Made by a program: the position numbers and the translations under genes
Notes under the pieces: generated by a model
Told to the model about the DNA's origin: nothing
The model's database searches: none
Seen by the model: the letters and a program-made list of their open reading frames with translations, nothing else
Assembly: GCF_026151205.1 (NCBI RefSeq)
Contig: NW_026971845.1
Span: 1 to 30,389 of the forward strand
Direction of reading: 5' to 3'
Length of the DNA: 30,389 bases
Origin: Bolinopsis microptera
Lineage: Eukaryota; Ctenophora; Tentaculata; Lobata; Bolinopsidae
Shown: positions 20,944-30,389 of the stretch, one piece after another
Layout of the letters: each line of letters opens with the position of its first letter
How positions within the stretch are numbered: position 1 is the first letter of the stretch

Positions 20944-21087
20944 CTGTAACAATTTTAAGAGATAAGGATGTGTCCTCTAAAAAGTTCGACTCTGGAATGT
21001 TATATGTAGTAATATCATCGGTCGTTAATTTCCGATGTAAATGCTGCATTCGGTAGCATCATTTCGTAGATCATCAGAGAATGCATT

Positions 21088-21247
21088 TACATCACTGCTT
21101 ATAATATGGTAACATGAGTTATATCCCTCGGTCAAACCTCGGGATATAACTGTTTTTTTAATCCAACTCGTCAAACTCGTTGGATAAAACTATTTTCACA
21201 ACTCAAAGTTGTGAAAATAATGTTATCACATTATAAGCAGTGATGTA
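21088..21247. mobile_element. 160-bp MITE with a multi-hairpin interior
   Basis: The ends are 28-bp inverted repeats with 26 matches; the left begins TACATCACTGCTTATAAT. TA at both ends is compatible with Tc1/mariner insertion. The interior is almost entirely three successive stem-loops: 21117-21151 (AGTTATATCCC stem), 21161-21185 (ATCCAAC stem) and 21191-21219 (TATTTTCACAACT stem, 13 bp, 3-nt loop). A further GATGTAAATGCTGCATTC / GAATGCATTTACATC pairing starts just outside at about 21034. Confidence 0.75.
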
Positions 21248-22711
21248 ACTGCTTATTACACCATATAATTATAATACTATATATAATAAATAGGTTCATC
21301 AACGTTTCTATAAGGATTATACTCGCACTGAATTATCAATTTAGTTTATTTAGTCTCTTCAGGTATCAAAGGGACACGTCCTGAAGAATGCAGTGATAAC
21401 ACTAAAGTTATAGAAGCCTACAATAACGATGGGTGCGGTTGGAAAGCTCAGCTCTTTACGGTAGAGATTGGGTGTAGGGGCTTTTGGCACTGCATACTGT
21501 TCCAGCTCTACCGCGGAGCTACTTTGAACTTACGAAGAGAACGAAGAAGAAAGTATACTTATAAATGAGGCTGCTTTGGTCGCTCTTCGATGTTCCTATG
21601 CCATCTGGTTAGCCCGTGACAGTAAGAAATGATCTACCTACTACGACAACGCAAAACATTAAAAGCTGCAACCAGGATCGCAAGTACTGGTGGAATACAG
21701 TAAGAGTAACACTAGATGCTGACTAGATGTATAGATGGAGTTGCTATCGAACGATATAGATAACTCAGGTAAACACGTAAATTTGTTATCATAGTAATTT
21801 GTTGATTTTTCTCATACACATTATAGCTCTTAAATTAGAAGCAAATCAAAGCCTTCATGTTGTGTAGCAGGTTTCTATGCAATTATGATAGTAAATAGGA
21901 TCTGGCCGACAGCGACTTGCATTCTTACGTAGTATTTCGATCATGTGCAGATTATCACATGATCGAAATACTACAGAGATAAAATGTCACAACAGTGAAG
22001 TTAGTCTGGATCAGAGCAAAATCACATGATGTGATAGCTACGAGCTTTAGTTTTCTTGTAGGCAGTGTAATATTATCCCGCATAACTTGTCATTTTCTTC
22101 ACGGCAGTGCTGTTTTGTTCTGCTTTGAACTAACTATGCGTAATTCAAAAACAAAAAATTCTATCTGAACCGTACGTCGTATGAGTCGGACTTTTTAAAG
22201 TTGCGTACAAGTACGTAATTTTCCCCCGAAACGAGTCCGTACTTCTCATCTTAGATCTTAAGGCAACACCACTTTTTACCACTTTTTACCACATTCTTAC
22301 CACACGAACTGTGAAAGCTCAGTACTGGGCCCATAAACCATGTGAATTCGAGGAACCATGGAACATTCTTTGAAAATGACAGTTAAAATTGAATAGTTAG
22401 TATGTCACTCAGATCTGTAATCTATACACTCACGGGCCTCACCTAGGAGCTGAGCCAACTCCCTACACACATTTAACATTACACACTCCAATGTAATTAC
22501 CGTTAAGTTTAAATATTTAATACTACTAGCACGTGCGCGCGGCTCAGATCACGTTCTCTGATCTCTGCAGTCACGGACAGAATTATATACAAGTTTCATA
22601 TAAAATACACTTCCGTCGGCATTTTTTGTAAGTCTGTCCGCGCTTCTATTAATTCCGGCTGTTATCACTGGCGTGCTGATAGGCGCTGGTAAAATATGTT
22701 ACACTTTATAC
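21248..22711. other. Interval without a recognised gene; contains a 19-bp hairpin
   Basis: GTAGTATTTCGATCATGTG (21929-21947) pairs perfectly with 21956-21974 across an 8-nt loop. CCACTTTTTA is repeated in tandem at about 22269-22290. Otherwise AT-rich, with no ORF of recognised family. Confidence 0.5.
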
Positions 22712-24121
22712 TTAAGGGGAGATACACCAAAAACGTTTTTGCTCCGAACATCGATTTTATTTTATATTATGGTTAAATAGACAAAAAGAATTAGATTGCA
22801 CACCTTCAAAATTTTCTAAAAATACTCCCTCATCGAGAAAAAAAAATTTTTCTTTTTCGAAAATTTTTAAAATTTGGAGAAGTCTGTCACTGTAATACCG
22901 ATAGTTCGGCCATTTTAAAAGCTTTTTGGCTGATTTTTTTACTGAACATTACTTACACTCCGTACAAGACAACCCTTTAAAGCATTATATAATTGAACAA
23001 TAAATGACCAAGTTACAGACCGAACAAGGTGAAAAAAGAAAAATTGGGATTTTTGCCTACCACCAAAGTTGTACATTTTACCACTCGCCCAGGTCATCAG
23101 ATATCGCTTAAAAAATTCTTGTGAGTGTAGCTGAAGATCATATCAAACTTTTTGGAACAGGATTTCTCTCAGTTTTGAGTTTTAAGGTATGAAATGTGGC
23201 CTCAAACGACTTAGTAAAATTCATTGTAAAAAAGGGCCAAACATGGCAGATTTAAGGCTTAAAATGCCTATAACTCAAAAAGTATCATTTTTTTTGAAAT
23301 AATTTTTACAGAATCGTAATCAGCTTGAGAAAACGAATCTTTTAGTACCAAATAGGTGATTTTAGAAGACAAATTGTCTTAAATAATTTTCAAGCTCGAA
23401 CACAAGGGTCCCCCCTTGTATAAATTTTGTACAAATTGTACACATTTTTTTACAAATTTTGTGTCTTTAACTATTATAAACTTGGTACTAAAAGATTTGT
23501 CTTACCAAGCTGATTACGATCCTGTAAAAATTATTTCAAAAAACCTAATACTTTTTGAGTTATAGGCATTTTAAGCCTTAAATCTGCCATGTTTGGCCCT
23601 TTTTTACGATGAATTTTACTAAGTCGTTAAGGCAACATTTCACACCTTAAAACTCAAAACTGAGAGAAATCCTGTTCCATAAAGTTTGATCTGATCATCA
23701 ACTACACTCACAAGAATTTTTAAAGCGATATCTGATGACCTGGGCGAGTGGTAAAATGTACAACTTTGGTGGTAGGCAAAAATCCCAATTTTTCTTTTTT
23801 CACCTTGTTCGGTCTGTAACTTGATCATTTATTGTTCAATTATATAATGCTTTAAAGGGTTGTCTTGTACGGAGTGTAAGTAATGTTCAGTAAAAAAATC
23901 AACCAAAAAGCTTTTAAAATGGCCGAACTATCGGTATTACAGTGACAGACTTCTCCAAATTTTAAAAAATTTCGAAAAAGAAAAATATATTTTTTCTCGA
24001 TGAGGGAGTATTTTTAGAAAATTTTGAAGGTGTGCAATCTTATTCTTTTTGTCTATTTAACCATAATATAAAATAAAATCGATGCTCGGAGCAAAAACGG
24101 TTTTGGTGTATCTCCCCTTAA
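22712..24121. mobile_element. 1.4-kb foldback element with TTAA ends
   Basis: The left arm 22712-23352 and right arm 23481-24121 (641 bp each) are reverse complements with scattered mismatches. The ends read TTAAGGGGAGATACACC and its complement. TTAA at both boundaries is the target of piggyBac-type and Kolobok elements, so one of those is inferred. The 128-bp loop holds no ORF. Each arm contains a 62-codon reading frame in inverted position (KLQTEQGEKRKIGIFAYHQS...), open in the right arm (23640-23828, minus) but with an internal stop in the left copy; no family was recognised. The mismatches make it older than the 16598-18711 element. Confidence 0.8.
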
Positions 24122-25085
24122 CCAGCCGATAAATTTAATGATCAGTGACTGTTTTTGTACGACGCCACCGTAGAATTTGCCACCAAAGAGTTCCGGACCC
24201 ACTTACTTGACTTGTAAAATGAACCATACTATTAATTATTATAGCTGATCACTAACTGCAAACTGTTTATGACATGATAGCATTCTATCCAGCGATTTTT
24301 TAGCAAGCTTCTACGGTAAAAACGTTAACCATTTCAAAACCCACTGCTCTTCCTCGTCGCAACAGACACAGAAAGAGGGTGAGGGATATCGTTTACTTAA
24401 CTGGCGTGCACTGTTCTTAGGTTAACCAACTCTAAGTTACGAGTTGGTTAAATTAGTCTAAAACCAGGGGGGGGGGGACTTCGGTATTTTTTAGGCACGT
24501 CACGTGAATTGTCAAGTGCAGACGGTAGTATTAATAGTTTTAAGAGATCATATTATGTGCAAATGACACGTGACATGGATCAATCAATATCAATATTTAT
24601 ATAGCCACACACTTTTACAATCGCTAGATTGTAATAAGAGTAAATAGGACAATTTTTATCCATGCAATTCATCCCACGTAACTGGGATATTATTAGACTT
24701 AGCTATTAAAATCCCAATCGATTTTTACGCTAAACAGAACGGCTATGCTAGAAGCCTTAATGAATGGGTTTCATATAGAATTAAATTCTAAACGCACACT
24801 TAATTTTCAGGAGACGATATATTTTTGGTCAGAAATTTGCGGAGTTCTTTCGTTTTGCCATCAGTCTTGGCTGTAATTGTATCTCTCAAAATCAGGTATT
24901 CACTATATTACTATCCTGCCTGGCTAAAACCCTGGTTATTAAAACTAAAAGCCTTCTTGCTGTTCATCGTTAATTAAAAATAAATCAGATTTGTGAATAA
25001 TTTACTGTCATCTCCTTGGTAATTTCATGATACTGATAAAATTTTCTCTCATTTTCATACGTAGTACCTTATTTTCTTTCCCTCA
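24122..25085. other. Interval without a recognised gene
   Basis: TTAACCAACTC and GAGTTGGTTAA (24422-24451) form an 11-bp hairpin. A run of 11 G lies at 24467-24477. The right end (TTTTCTTTCCCTCAG before 25086) looks like a splice acceptor preceding the transposase-like pseudogene. Upstream exons were not recognised. Confidence 0.5.
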
Positions 25086-26270
25086 GTGACGGTTCGAGGA
25101 GACACTGCATTTCACTGCTCGGTGACGACACGGGGATATAATATGAGGCTGTTATCTCTCTTAGAGTCCACTGCACGTCGTCACAGAGCCTCAGTCCAAT
25201 CAAAGCAAGCAGCAAAGATCAAAAAAGACTTTACGTCCAATGTCAGACAGATAAATTTCGACGGAAAACTCTTAGCAGACCTCGGAGGATTTGGGAAAGT
25301 GAACAGACTGGCTGTGGCCTTAGTACAAGATGAAGAGAACAAGATACTCGCAATCTGTAAGACGAGGGACTAGGACGAAGCAGACAAAGTGGAGAAGATG
25401 CTCGACGACCAGAGCCTAGCAGATAAAATAATAGCCGTTGGATTTAATACGACATCATCCAATATTGGAGTTCACAAAAAAGCATGTACTATTCTTCAGC
25501 AATTCCTCATCGACAGATCCTCTGGATGGCCAGCAGACATCAGGTCCTGGAGGCGAAGCTTGTAAGAGGATCTCCCTACAAGCAACTGTTCGGTGACACA
25601 ACATCACTCGAAATAACCCTTTTGAAGATCAAGAAGACCTCCTGGGAAGATTTCGATCTGCAGAACATCGTCCTTACCGATATCCTTACTTGCTACAGGA
25701 ACGACGTGTATATATAGTAGGAGACCTTCTATCCTTTATTAATCACATCCACCAACTCAACAACCAGCCCAGGAAATTACAAGGAATTCCTAGAGCTTGC
25801 TTAACTAATCCATGGAGAAAGCATAGATATGAAGAAAGGATACGTCTTCCAGATACAAAGACCTGGAGCTGACCACCGTCCACCATGCCATCTACATTCT
25901 ACAATGTAGATGGCATGGTGGACGGTGGTCAGCTCCAGTTTACATTATGATAGATACCATTTCACTGGACGAAGAAGACAAATGTGTTCACTTTGTTGTC
26001 TTCGTTTACTTGAGAGCTTGGTTCAGCGCTTCTTTCCTTGAATCTGCAGCCTCTGACGACATCCGTTTCTTACAGAGTCTTCAGAAGTACAAGAGTGTGG
26101 ACAGAGTATCAGCCATCACCACGATAGTCCTCAACAGGCACACATGGTACCTGACTGGAGAGCTTGTCCCACTATCCTTGTTTGATGAAGACCTACCTCT
26201 AGAGCGAAGAAGTCTCTTTGTAGCAAGAATAGGACAACAAACTCTTGGAGCAATTCAAGTTGGAACTTGA
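25086..26270 (+). pseudogene. Decayed transposase-like gene of an uncharacterised metazoan family
   Basis: Recognisable blocks in order: KIKKDFTSN; INFDGKLLADLGGFGKVNRL; a stop; DKIIAVGFNTTSSNIGVHKK; a frameshift; ILWMASRHQVLEAKL; PYKQLFGDTTSLEI; a frameshift; YKEFLELA, a stop, then KKGYVFQIQRPGADH; a palindromic insertion; FVVFVYLRAWFSASFLESAA; and NRHTWYLTGELVPLSLFDED. The same order (DGKLLxDL, FDTTSSNTG, CRHHxxEL, GAxHxARWM, YVKAWFxA, HLWYLxEELVALAFFD) occurs in a large family of uncharacterised invertebrate proteins that I remember as multi-copy and transposase-like, perhaps hAT-related. The usual CRHH is SRHQ here. At least two stops and three frame changes make it a pseudogene. A pyrimidine tract plus CAG at the left edge suggests the parent gene had introns. 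Confidence 0.6.
25863..25938. repeat. Perfect 36-bp palindrome with 4-nt loop
   Basis: Arms 25863-25898 and 25903-25938 are exact reverse complements around CTAC. The left arm lies in the transposase-like frame (GADH); the right arm replaces the expected continuation (ARWMxxAIYxLK). This is what an inverted duplication by template switching would leave. Confidence 0.9.
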
Positions 26271-27305
26271 AAAATTGTTTGGTTGTTATTGAGCCTTATG
26301 AACGTCAATTATATTATTATTAAGCCTAATTGATCAAAATTTATTTGGATATATTTTGGTTTTATGAACCTCTTTATAATAGCCAGGTGGTATGACCAAA
26401 TAAGGATGTTGGTCTAATTTCTCGTACGGATTAGGGTTTTCAACATACGCTCTACACTCTAGTTTGGGTTTGGATTTTAAATAGTCACTAAGGACAACTT
26501 AGAGTACGTGTTAAAGTATGTTATGTGTTAGTATATATATGCGAAGATAAATCATCTTCGCATGTTTAGTATAGACCTTGTTGTGAAACTTAGTACGGTG
26601 CTCCGCAGTTAATGTCATTCTGTATTATACGAAAATACATAGCTAGTAAGAGATATGATAATCACTCTTATTGAAATCTTTGAAATATCTAATAGATTGA
26701 GTCGTATTACCTGGGGACCCCGTTTTAGGTTTTCATACACGTATTAATTGAATATTATTAAAATTAACTAAATTCTCATATTAATATAACGACTTTGTTT
26801 GAGAACACAAAGCCTGGGGTCGCCGGGTAAATTCAAAGCTAGAAACATGGTGAGCGATTTGTGTATTTCTCGTAAATCTATTTGTCAATAATTTACGAAT
26901 GACTCCATCATGTACTGTTTGTTCTCTTTAAAATTAAAGTATGTTTATTATTAGAATATGAAAGTTAACATACATATACATTTTGTGATATGTCTACCAC
27001 CTTTTTCCACTTGAAATTGCACTAACTTTGTGATTAAAAAACAGTTATCAATGGTCTATTTCAAAAATATCATGAATCTATAACACATTCTTTTAGTCGA
27101 ATGTGATTAGCGTCTTGAAAGTTTACACGAAGTCAATCCTGTAAAAGTATACTTCTTGCTTAGTAATTTCTACTATTACACGTGTTTTTCTTTCCGGTCA
27201 CGCCAAATTATAATGATATTAGTGTGTAAAGTAATCGTTGACATCACTCCGCAACTGCGCGTCTTTTGGCGCGTATCTTGCTGGAATTCATCAATTCCTC
27301 TCTAG
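26271..27305. other. Interval without a recognised gene; small hairpins
   Basis: ATGCGAAGAT and ATCTTCGCAT (26539-26563) form a perfect 10-bp hairpin. TTACCTGGGGACCCC at 26709 and GGGGTCGCCGGGTAA ending near 26829 are imperfect inverted termini of a possible 120-bp MITE; a further TTACCTGGGGACC occurs near 27782. The rest is AT-rich. Confidence 0.45.
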
Positions 27306-27364
27306 ATCGGCGAGATGCGCTACTGTGCCGCGCCGAGCTGAGATGAATTGACATCGTCAATTAA
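27306..27364 (+). repeat. GC-rich hairpin repeat, copy 2 (variant B)
   Basis: ATCGGCGAGATGCGCTACTG, then TGCCGCGCCGAGCTG, then GATGAATTGACATCGTCAAT. Near-identical to 28341-28400. TCGGCG and CGCCGA pair as a stem; GATGAATTGACATC forms a second short hairpin. Confidence 0.75.
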
Positions 27365-27455
27365 ATATTAACATGATTATTGATTTAATTTAGGAATTGT
27401 ATATAACTATCTTTGACCAAGTTTAATTGTTAATGAGAATGCACCCCAGCACTGG

Positions 27456-27520
27456 GCGCGCGCGGCGGCTTTGATGTTAGCAGCTACAAGCTTGAAGCTA
27501 GGCAGCTGCAGAAAAAACGC
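27456..27520. repeat. GC-rich inverted repeat
   Basis: GCGCGCGCGGCGGC on the left pairs with GCCGCGCGCG on the right around AGCAGCT...AGCTGC inner pairing, in otherwise AT-rich surroundings. Confidence 0.5.
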
Positions 27521-27938
27521 CGCGCGCGTTCACAGTTCAGCGTACGGCTTTTCGTTTTTGATTTTACAAATGACAAAGCAAATTTTAATGATTATTAATG
27601 GAATTATCGAATATTTATAATTCAATATGTATTGATTCTTCTGTGGAAAATAAAAATTGTATTTTACTTAAAAATTGTATTTTACTTAATATATCATCAA
27701 AGTAACAAAAATAAATTACGCGCAAAAATCAAACATTTTGACCATTTATAACAATTTCTACCTTACCGGGCGGTGATCAGCTTACCTGGGGACCTTAGGC
27801 TATCATTTGCTCTAACCAGAGCCCTCTCGCTTGCAGTAGCGCGCGACCGCCGAAGGCGGCAAAGGAAATATATAAATATATTCTACTTGTGAAACAAGCG
27901 CGTCACGCAGTACGTGTATACACATGGCTATGTGAAGG

Positions 27939-28042
27939 CTATCATGTTCATAAACATGAATAGAGATTCGGCGGAATGACAGGCTGAGTGCAGCCCAGTA
28001 ACGATCAGCCTGTCATTCCTCCAATCTTTATGAACATGATAG
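27939..28042. repeat. 104-bp hairpin element
   Basis: CTATCATGTTCAT at the left end and its reverse complement at the right end, plus an inner pairing GGAATGACAGGCTGA with TCAGCCTGTCATTCC, make an almost full-length stem. The left arm has an extra roughly 10 bases. No coding capacity; probably a MITE or its solo hairpin. Confidence 0.7.
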
Positions 28043-28280
28043 TCTGTGGTAATTTTACACAGAGTATAAGGGAAAATATAAAATTTTCACGCGTGAAAAG
28101 AAATATGCAACGCGTTGTATTGTGTATCATGAGTTTATTTTAATTTTACGCCAATTCCTACTTGTCGCCATGTCATAAGTTGTATGACTCGCTGCGCACG
28201 CGTGCGCGGCTCACCCTTGCCCCTGTATCGTAGAAACTCTATAGTGAAACGACAGTGGGGGTCACAACGTGATATAAATT

Positions 28281-28400
28281 CTTGTAGCGCGATGCGTTAC
28301 TGTGCCGCGCCGCGCACTCAATGAGGCTTCACACAGCTATATCGGCGAGATGCGCTACTGTGCCGCGCCGAGCTGCGATGAATTGACATCGTCAATTAAT
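28281..28400 (+). repeat. GC-rich hairpin repeats, variants A and B in tandem
   Basis: 28281-28337 is a near copy of 15606-15662 (variant A). 28341-28400 is a near copy of 27306-27364 (variant B). Both share the core GATGCG(T/C)TACTGTGCCGC followed by GCCG. They lie head to tail, only 3 bases apart. Confidence 0.75.
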
Positions 28401-29106
28401 ATAAATTCCTACTATGCCGATGCGTAATTTCACCAAAACCCATAATATAATTATGGGTAGAGCGCTAGAGCCCAGGAAACCTTATTGGCTGGGGGCCTAA
28501 CTTTTGACGTTGAAAGTAAAAGAAATGGAGACTTCCGGTTTTTTGCAAAATTTTTGCCGTATTATTAATTGTTAATGCCTGATATGAAAAACAATAAAGG
28601 GGTTATATTTTATAATAATATTATATAGCCATAGATACGTGATAGGGCCGGGGTAAAAAGTATTGTGAATATAAGAGCGACGGTCATGCTTGCCAGCATT
28701 GTGAAAGAATAGTGAATACTATAATACATAATTAAATAGACTAACAAGCTAATAGTATTTAACTGGGTCTGCACCATTTAATATTAGCAGTTGTTTCATG
28801 CCGGCTAAACACTAAAGTGTATAGACTAGGTTTTTTAAAAAGCCAATAGTTTCCGTTCATTTACAAATATGGACAATAGTTTCCGCTAAATTACAAATTA
28901 GATTTAGAAAATTTTGGCTGCATTGCACATTGGCATTAACGGGTACGGTGGTATTTGTAAAATATTGGATGATGATTAATTATTTGCAGTTCAGTATTAC
29001 ACTAATTGCATACGTTGCTCTTTTCTTACTCTCTTATCTTAGTGCTTATCTCTGTTGATTGTAACGTGCAGCTACAGTGGTTTGTGTATCACCGTGTTAC
29101 ACGACC
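28401..29106. other. Interval upstream of the ORF1-like gene
   Basis: ACCCATAAT and ATTATGGGT (28438-28458) form a small hairpin. CAATAGTTTCCG occurs twice, about 28 bp apart (28846 and 28873), followed by similar TTACAAAT. The stretch just before 29107 would be the 5' UTR of the ORF1-like gene. No core promoter was identified. Confidence 0.4.
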
Positions 29107-29988
29107 ATGACCATCCCGCCCAGCGAGTATGGTGAAAAGGAGATCAACATGTTAAGGGGTGACTCAGTTGAACTTCTCAACAAGGCTATGAACGAGATGG
29201 AGATCACAGCAATTGGGCAACTATCCCCTTCGCGCGTGAAGAAGATGAACAAGGACACTGCGTGTGACTTGTTGTACGATGCATTAATATATTTGGAGGA
29301 GTTCACTGGTGTCGTATCCACGGACTACAAGATGGCCTCAAATTCAGTTAAACATCATATGTTCGAGACACAGGAGACCATCATTAAGTTGCAGTCAGAA
29401 CTACTAGCCTGCAAAAATGAACAGTTGGAATCGTTGCAGACGTCAGTTAAATCGTCAGTCGGAGAGTCTGTCAAGGCTGAATTCCAATCCTTCAGCTCGG
29501 TATTACAGGCGAATTGTCCAGAATCTCAGAAGCCTGTCAGTTCTGAAATGATCAAGAAAGCTGTGAAAACGGTGGTACAGGAGGAAGACCGAAACAAAAA
29601 TCTGATGATTTTTGGTTTATCGGAGCAGGACAATGAGGAGCTCAGCACCGTGGTCAGTGAAGTGTTCTCAGCAATCGGAGAGAAACCCAGAATCGAAGCT
29701 AGTAGAGTCGGAAAGCTCAAACCTGGCAAGGCTGTGAGACCAGTTAAAGTGACTGCGGCAAGTGCAACAATTGTTAATCAGATTCTCGCTAAATCGAGAA
29801 ACCTGCGAGCAACGGAAAAGTTTAAAACTGTTTTTATCAGCCCAGATCGATCTCCAGAACAGAGAGCCAAGCAAAGAGAACTCGTCAGTGACATGAAAAG
29901 ACTGGTAACTGAGCAGCCTGATAAGCTACACTTTATCAGAAACGGTGCTATAAAGAGTACTGATAAGACTAATAAGACTGCAGAATGA
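29107..29988 (+). CDS. ORF1-like protein of a non-LTR retrotransposon (293 aa)
   Basis: An open frame of 293 codons from ATG (MTIPPSEYGEKEINMLRG) to TGA, with no internal stop. ORF1 proteins of CR1/Jockey-type LINEs bind the element RNA and chaperone retrotransposition. Residues about 80-130 (ETQETIIKLQSELLACKNEQ...) are heptad-like and could form a coiled coil. Residues about 155-245 (RNKNLMIFGLSE, IEASRVGKLKPG, RPVKVTAA, FKTVFISPDRSPEQR) follow the RRM-like layout seen in many invertebrate LINE ORF1 proteins. The C-terminus (LHFIRNGAIKSTDKTNKTAE) is lysine-rich and basic, without CCHC knuckles. The frame could be extended 10 codons upstream to a GTG, but the ATG is preferred. An ORF2 is not visible in the 400 bases before the window edge, so this may be a host-domesticated or ORF1-only copy. 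The function is inferred from the layout. Confidence 0.6.
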   Translation: MTIPPSEYGEKEINMLRGDSVELLNKAMNEMEITAIGQLSPSRVKKMNKDTACDLLYDALIYLEEFTGVVSTDYKMASNSVKHHMFETQETIIKLQSELLACKNEQLESLQTSVKSSVGESVKAEFQSFSSVLQANCPESQKPVSSEMIKKAVKTVVQEEDRNKNLMIFGLSEQDNEELSTVVSEVFSAIGEKPRIEASRVGKLKPGKAVRPVKVTAASATIVNQILAKSRNLRATEKFKTVFISPDRSPEQRAKQRELVSDMKRLVTEQPDKLHFIRNGAIKSTDKTNKTAE

Positions 29989-30389
29989 GCTTGTGTGTTT
30001 TTAATAATTGATTATTATTAGTGTATTCAAGTTTTTGTTGTGTGGAGGATGTTTTAACTCACTCTTGTGTGCCCAGTCTTGCACTGTCAGTATTTCTCGA
30101 CACTTCGAGCACACAAAACTGTCAGTTTTCGCGACAATTGTCAGATTTCGTTTTCAGTTCTGTCAATTTCAAGCGCTACTAGCTCTACTACTAGTAGTCT
30201 ACTTCAGCTCACATTAAAGGGAGTTTTCGTCGTGCGTGTAGCGCCCTTCAAGTTTAACTTGGACGGATAGGATTTATAAAACTTCTGATTATAATATTTA
30301 TACTATATTGTATTTTGTATTTATGTATTTTAGTAAATGGTCATTAGAACCACCGGCACCGTCCGGGCCCAAAAAAAAAATTAATTAAC
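29989..30389. other. Sequence 3' of the ORF1-like gene, with A10 run at the window edge
   Basis: No ORF2 start was recognised. ATTAAA occurs at about 30214. A run of ten A (30371-30380) follows GTCCGGGCCC near the edge and could be a retroposition tail or simple sequence. The window ends before this can be decided. Confidence 0.4.

Overview
The window looks like a piece of an invertebrate animal nuclear genome. It is AT-rich, its one recognisable host gene is split by many GT-AG introns, and it carries LINE remnants and many inverted-repeat DNA elements. The GGGAGATAAC / GTTATCTCCC hairpins near 20.6-20.7 kb resemble a short motif I associate with mollusc genomes. A lophotrochozoan, probably a mollusc, is my best guess, but the sequence does not prove it.

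Left part (about 1-12.2 kb): the minus strand carries the 5' two-thirds of the gene for mitochondrial 2-oxoglutarate dehydrogenase E1 (OGDH). Fourteen coding exons could be joined with consistent phases from an initiator Met at 12205 down to 531, giving about 665 residues. The remaining 3' exons lie beyond the left edge. Several introns hold mobile or repetitive DNA: a 0.75-kb element with Tc1/mariner-like ends (intron 11), a 2.85-kb element with an orientation-switching array of a 15-bp motif (intron 10), a run of 30 G (intron 8), a TA-flanked inverted-repeat element and a foldback (intron 5), and a 30/39-bp minisatellite (intron 3).

Middle (12.2-24.1 kb): no intact host gene was recognised. 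There is a 3' fragment of a LINE reverse-transcriptase ORF (13.75-14.05 kb, plus strand) and a second decayed LINE fragment (18.9-19.9 kb, minus strand). Two large foldback elements stand out. One, at 16598-18711, has 815-bp arms that match wherever compared and a 9-bp target duplication (MULE-like). The other, at 22712-24121, has 641-bp arms and TTAA at both ends. Between them lie small hairpin MITEs and GGGAGATAAC hairpins.

Right part (24.1-30.4 kb): a decayed gene for an uncharacterised transposase-like family (25.09-26.27 kb) contains a perfect 36-bp palindrome. GC-rich hairpin repeats recur at 27.3 and 28.3 kb, with a related copy at 15.6 kb. An intact 293-codon ORF at 29107-29988 resembles ORF1 proteins of non-LTR retrotransposons; its downstream context is cut by the window edge. 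Apart from OGDH, almost all recognisable content is mobile-element derived. No operon-like organisation is present.
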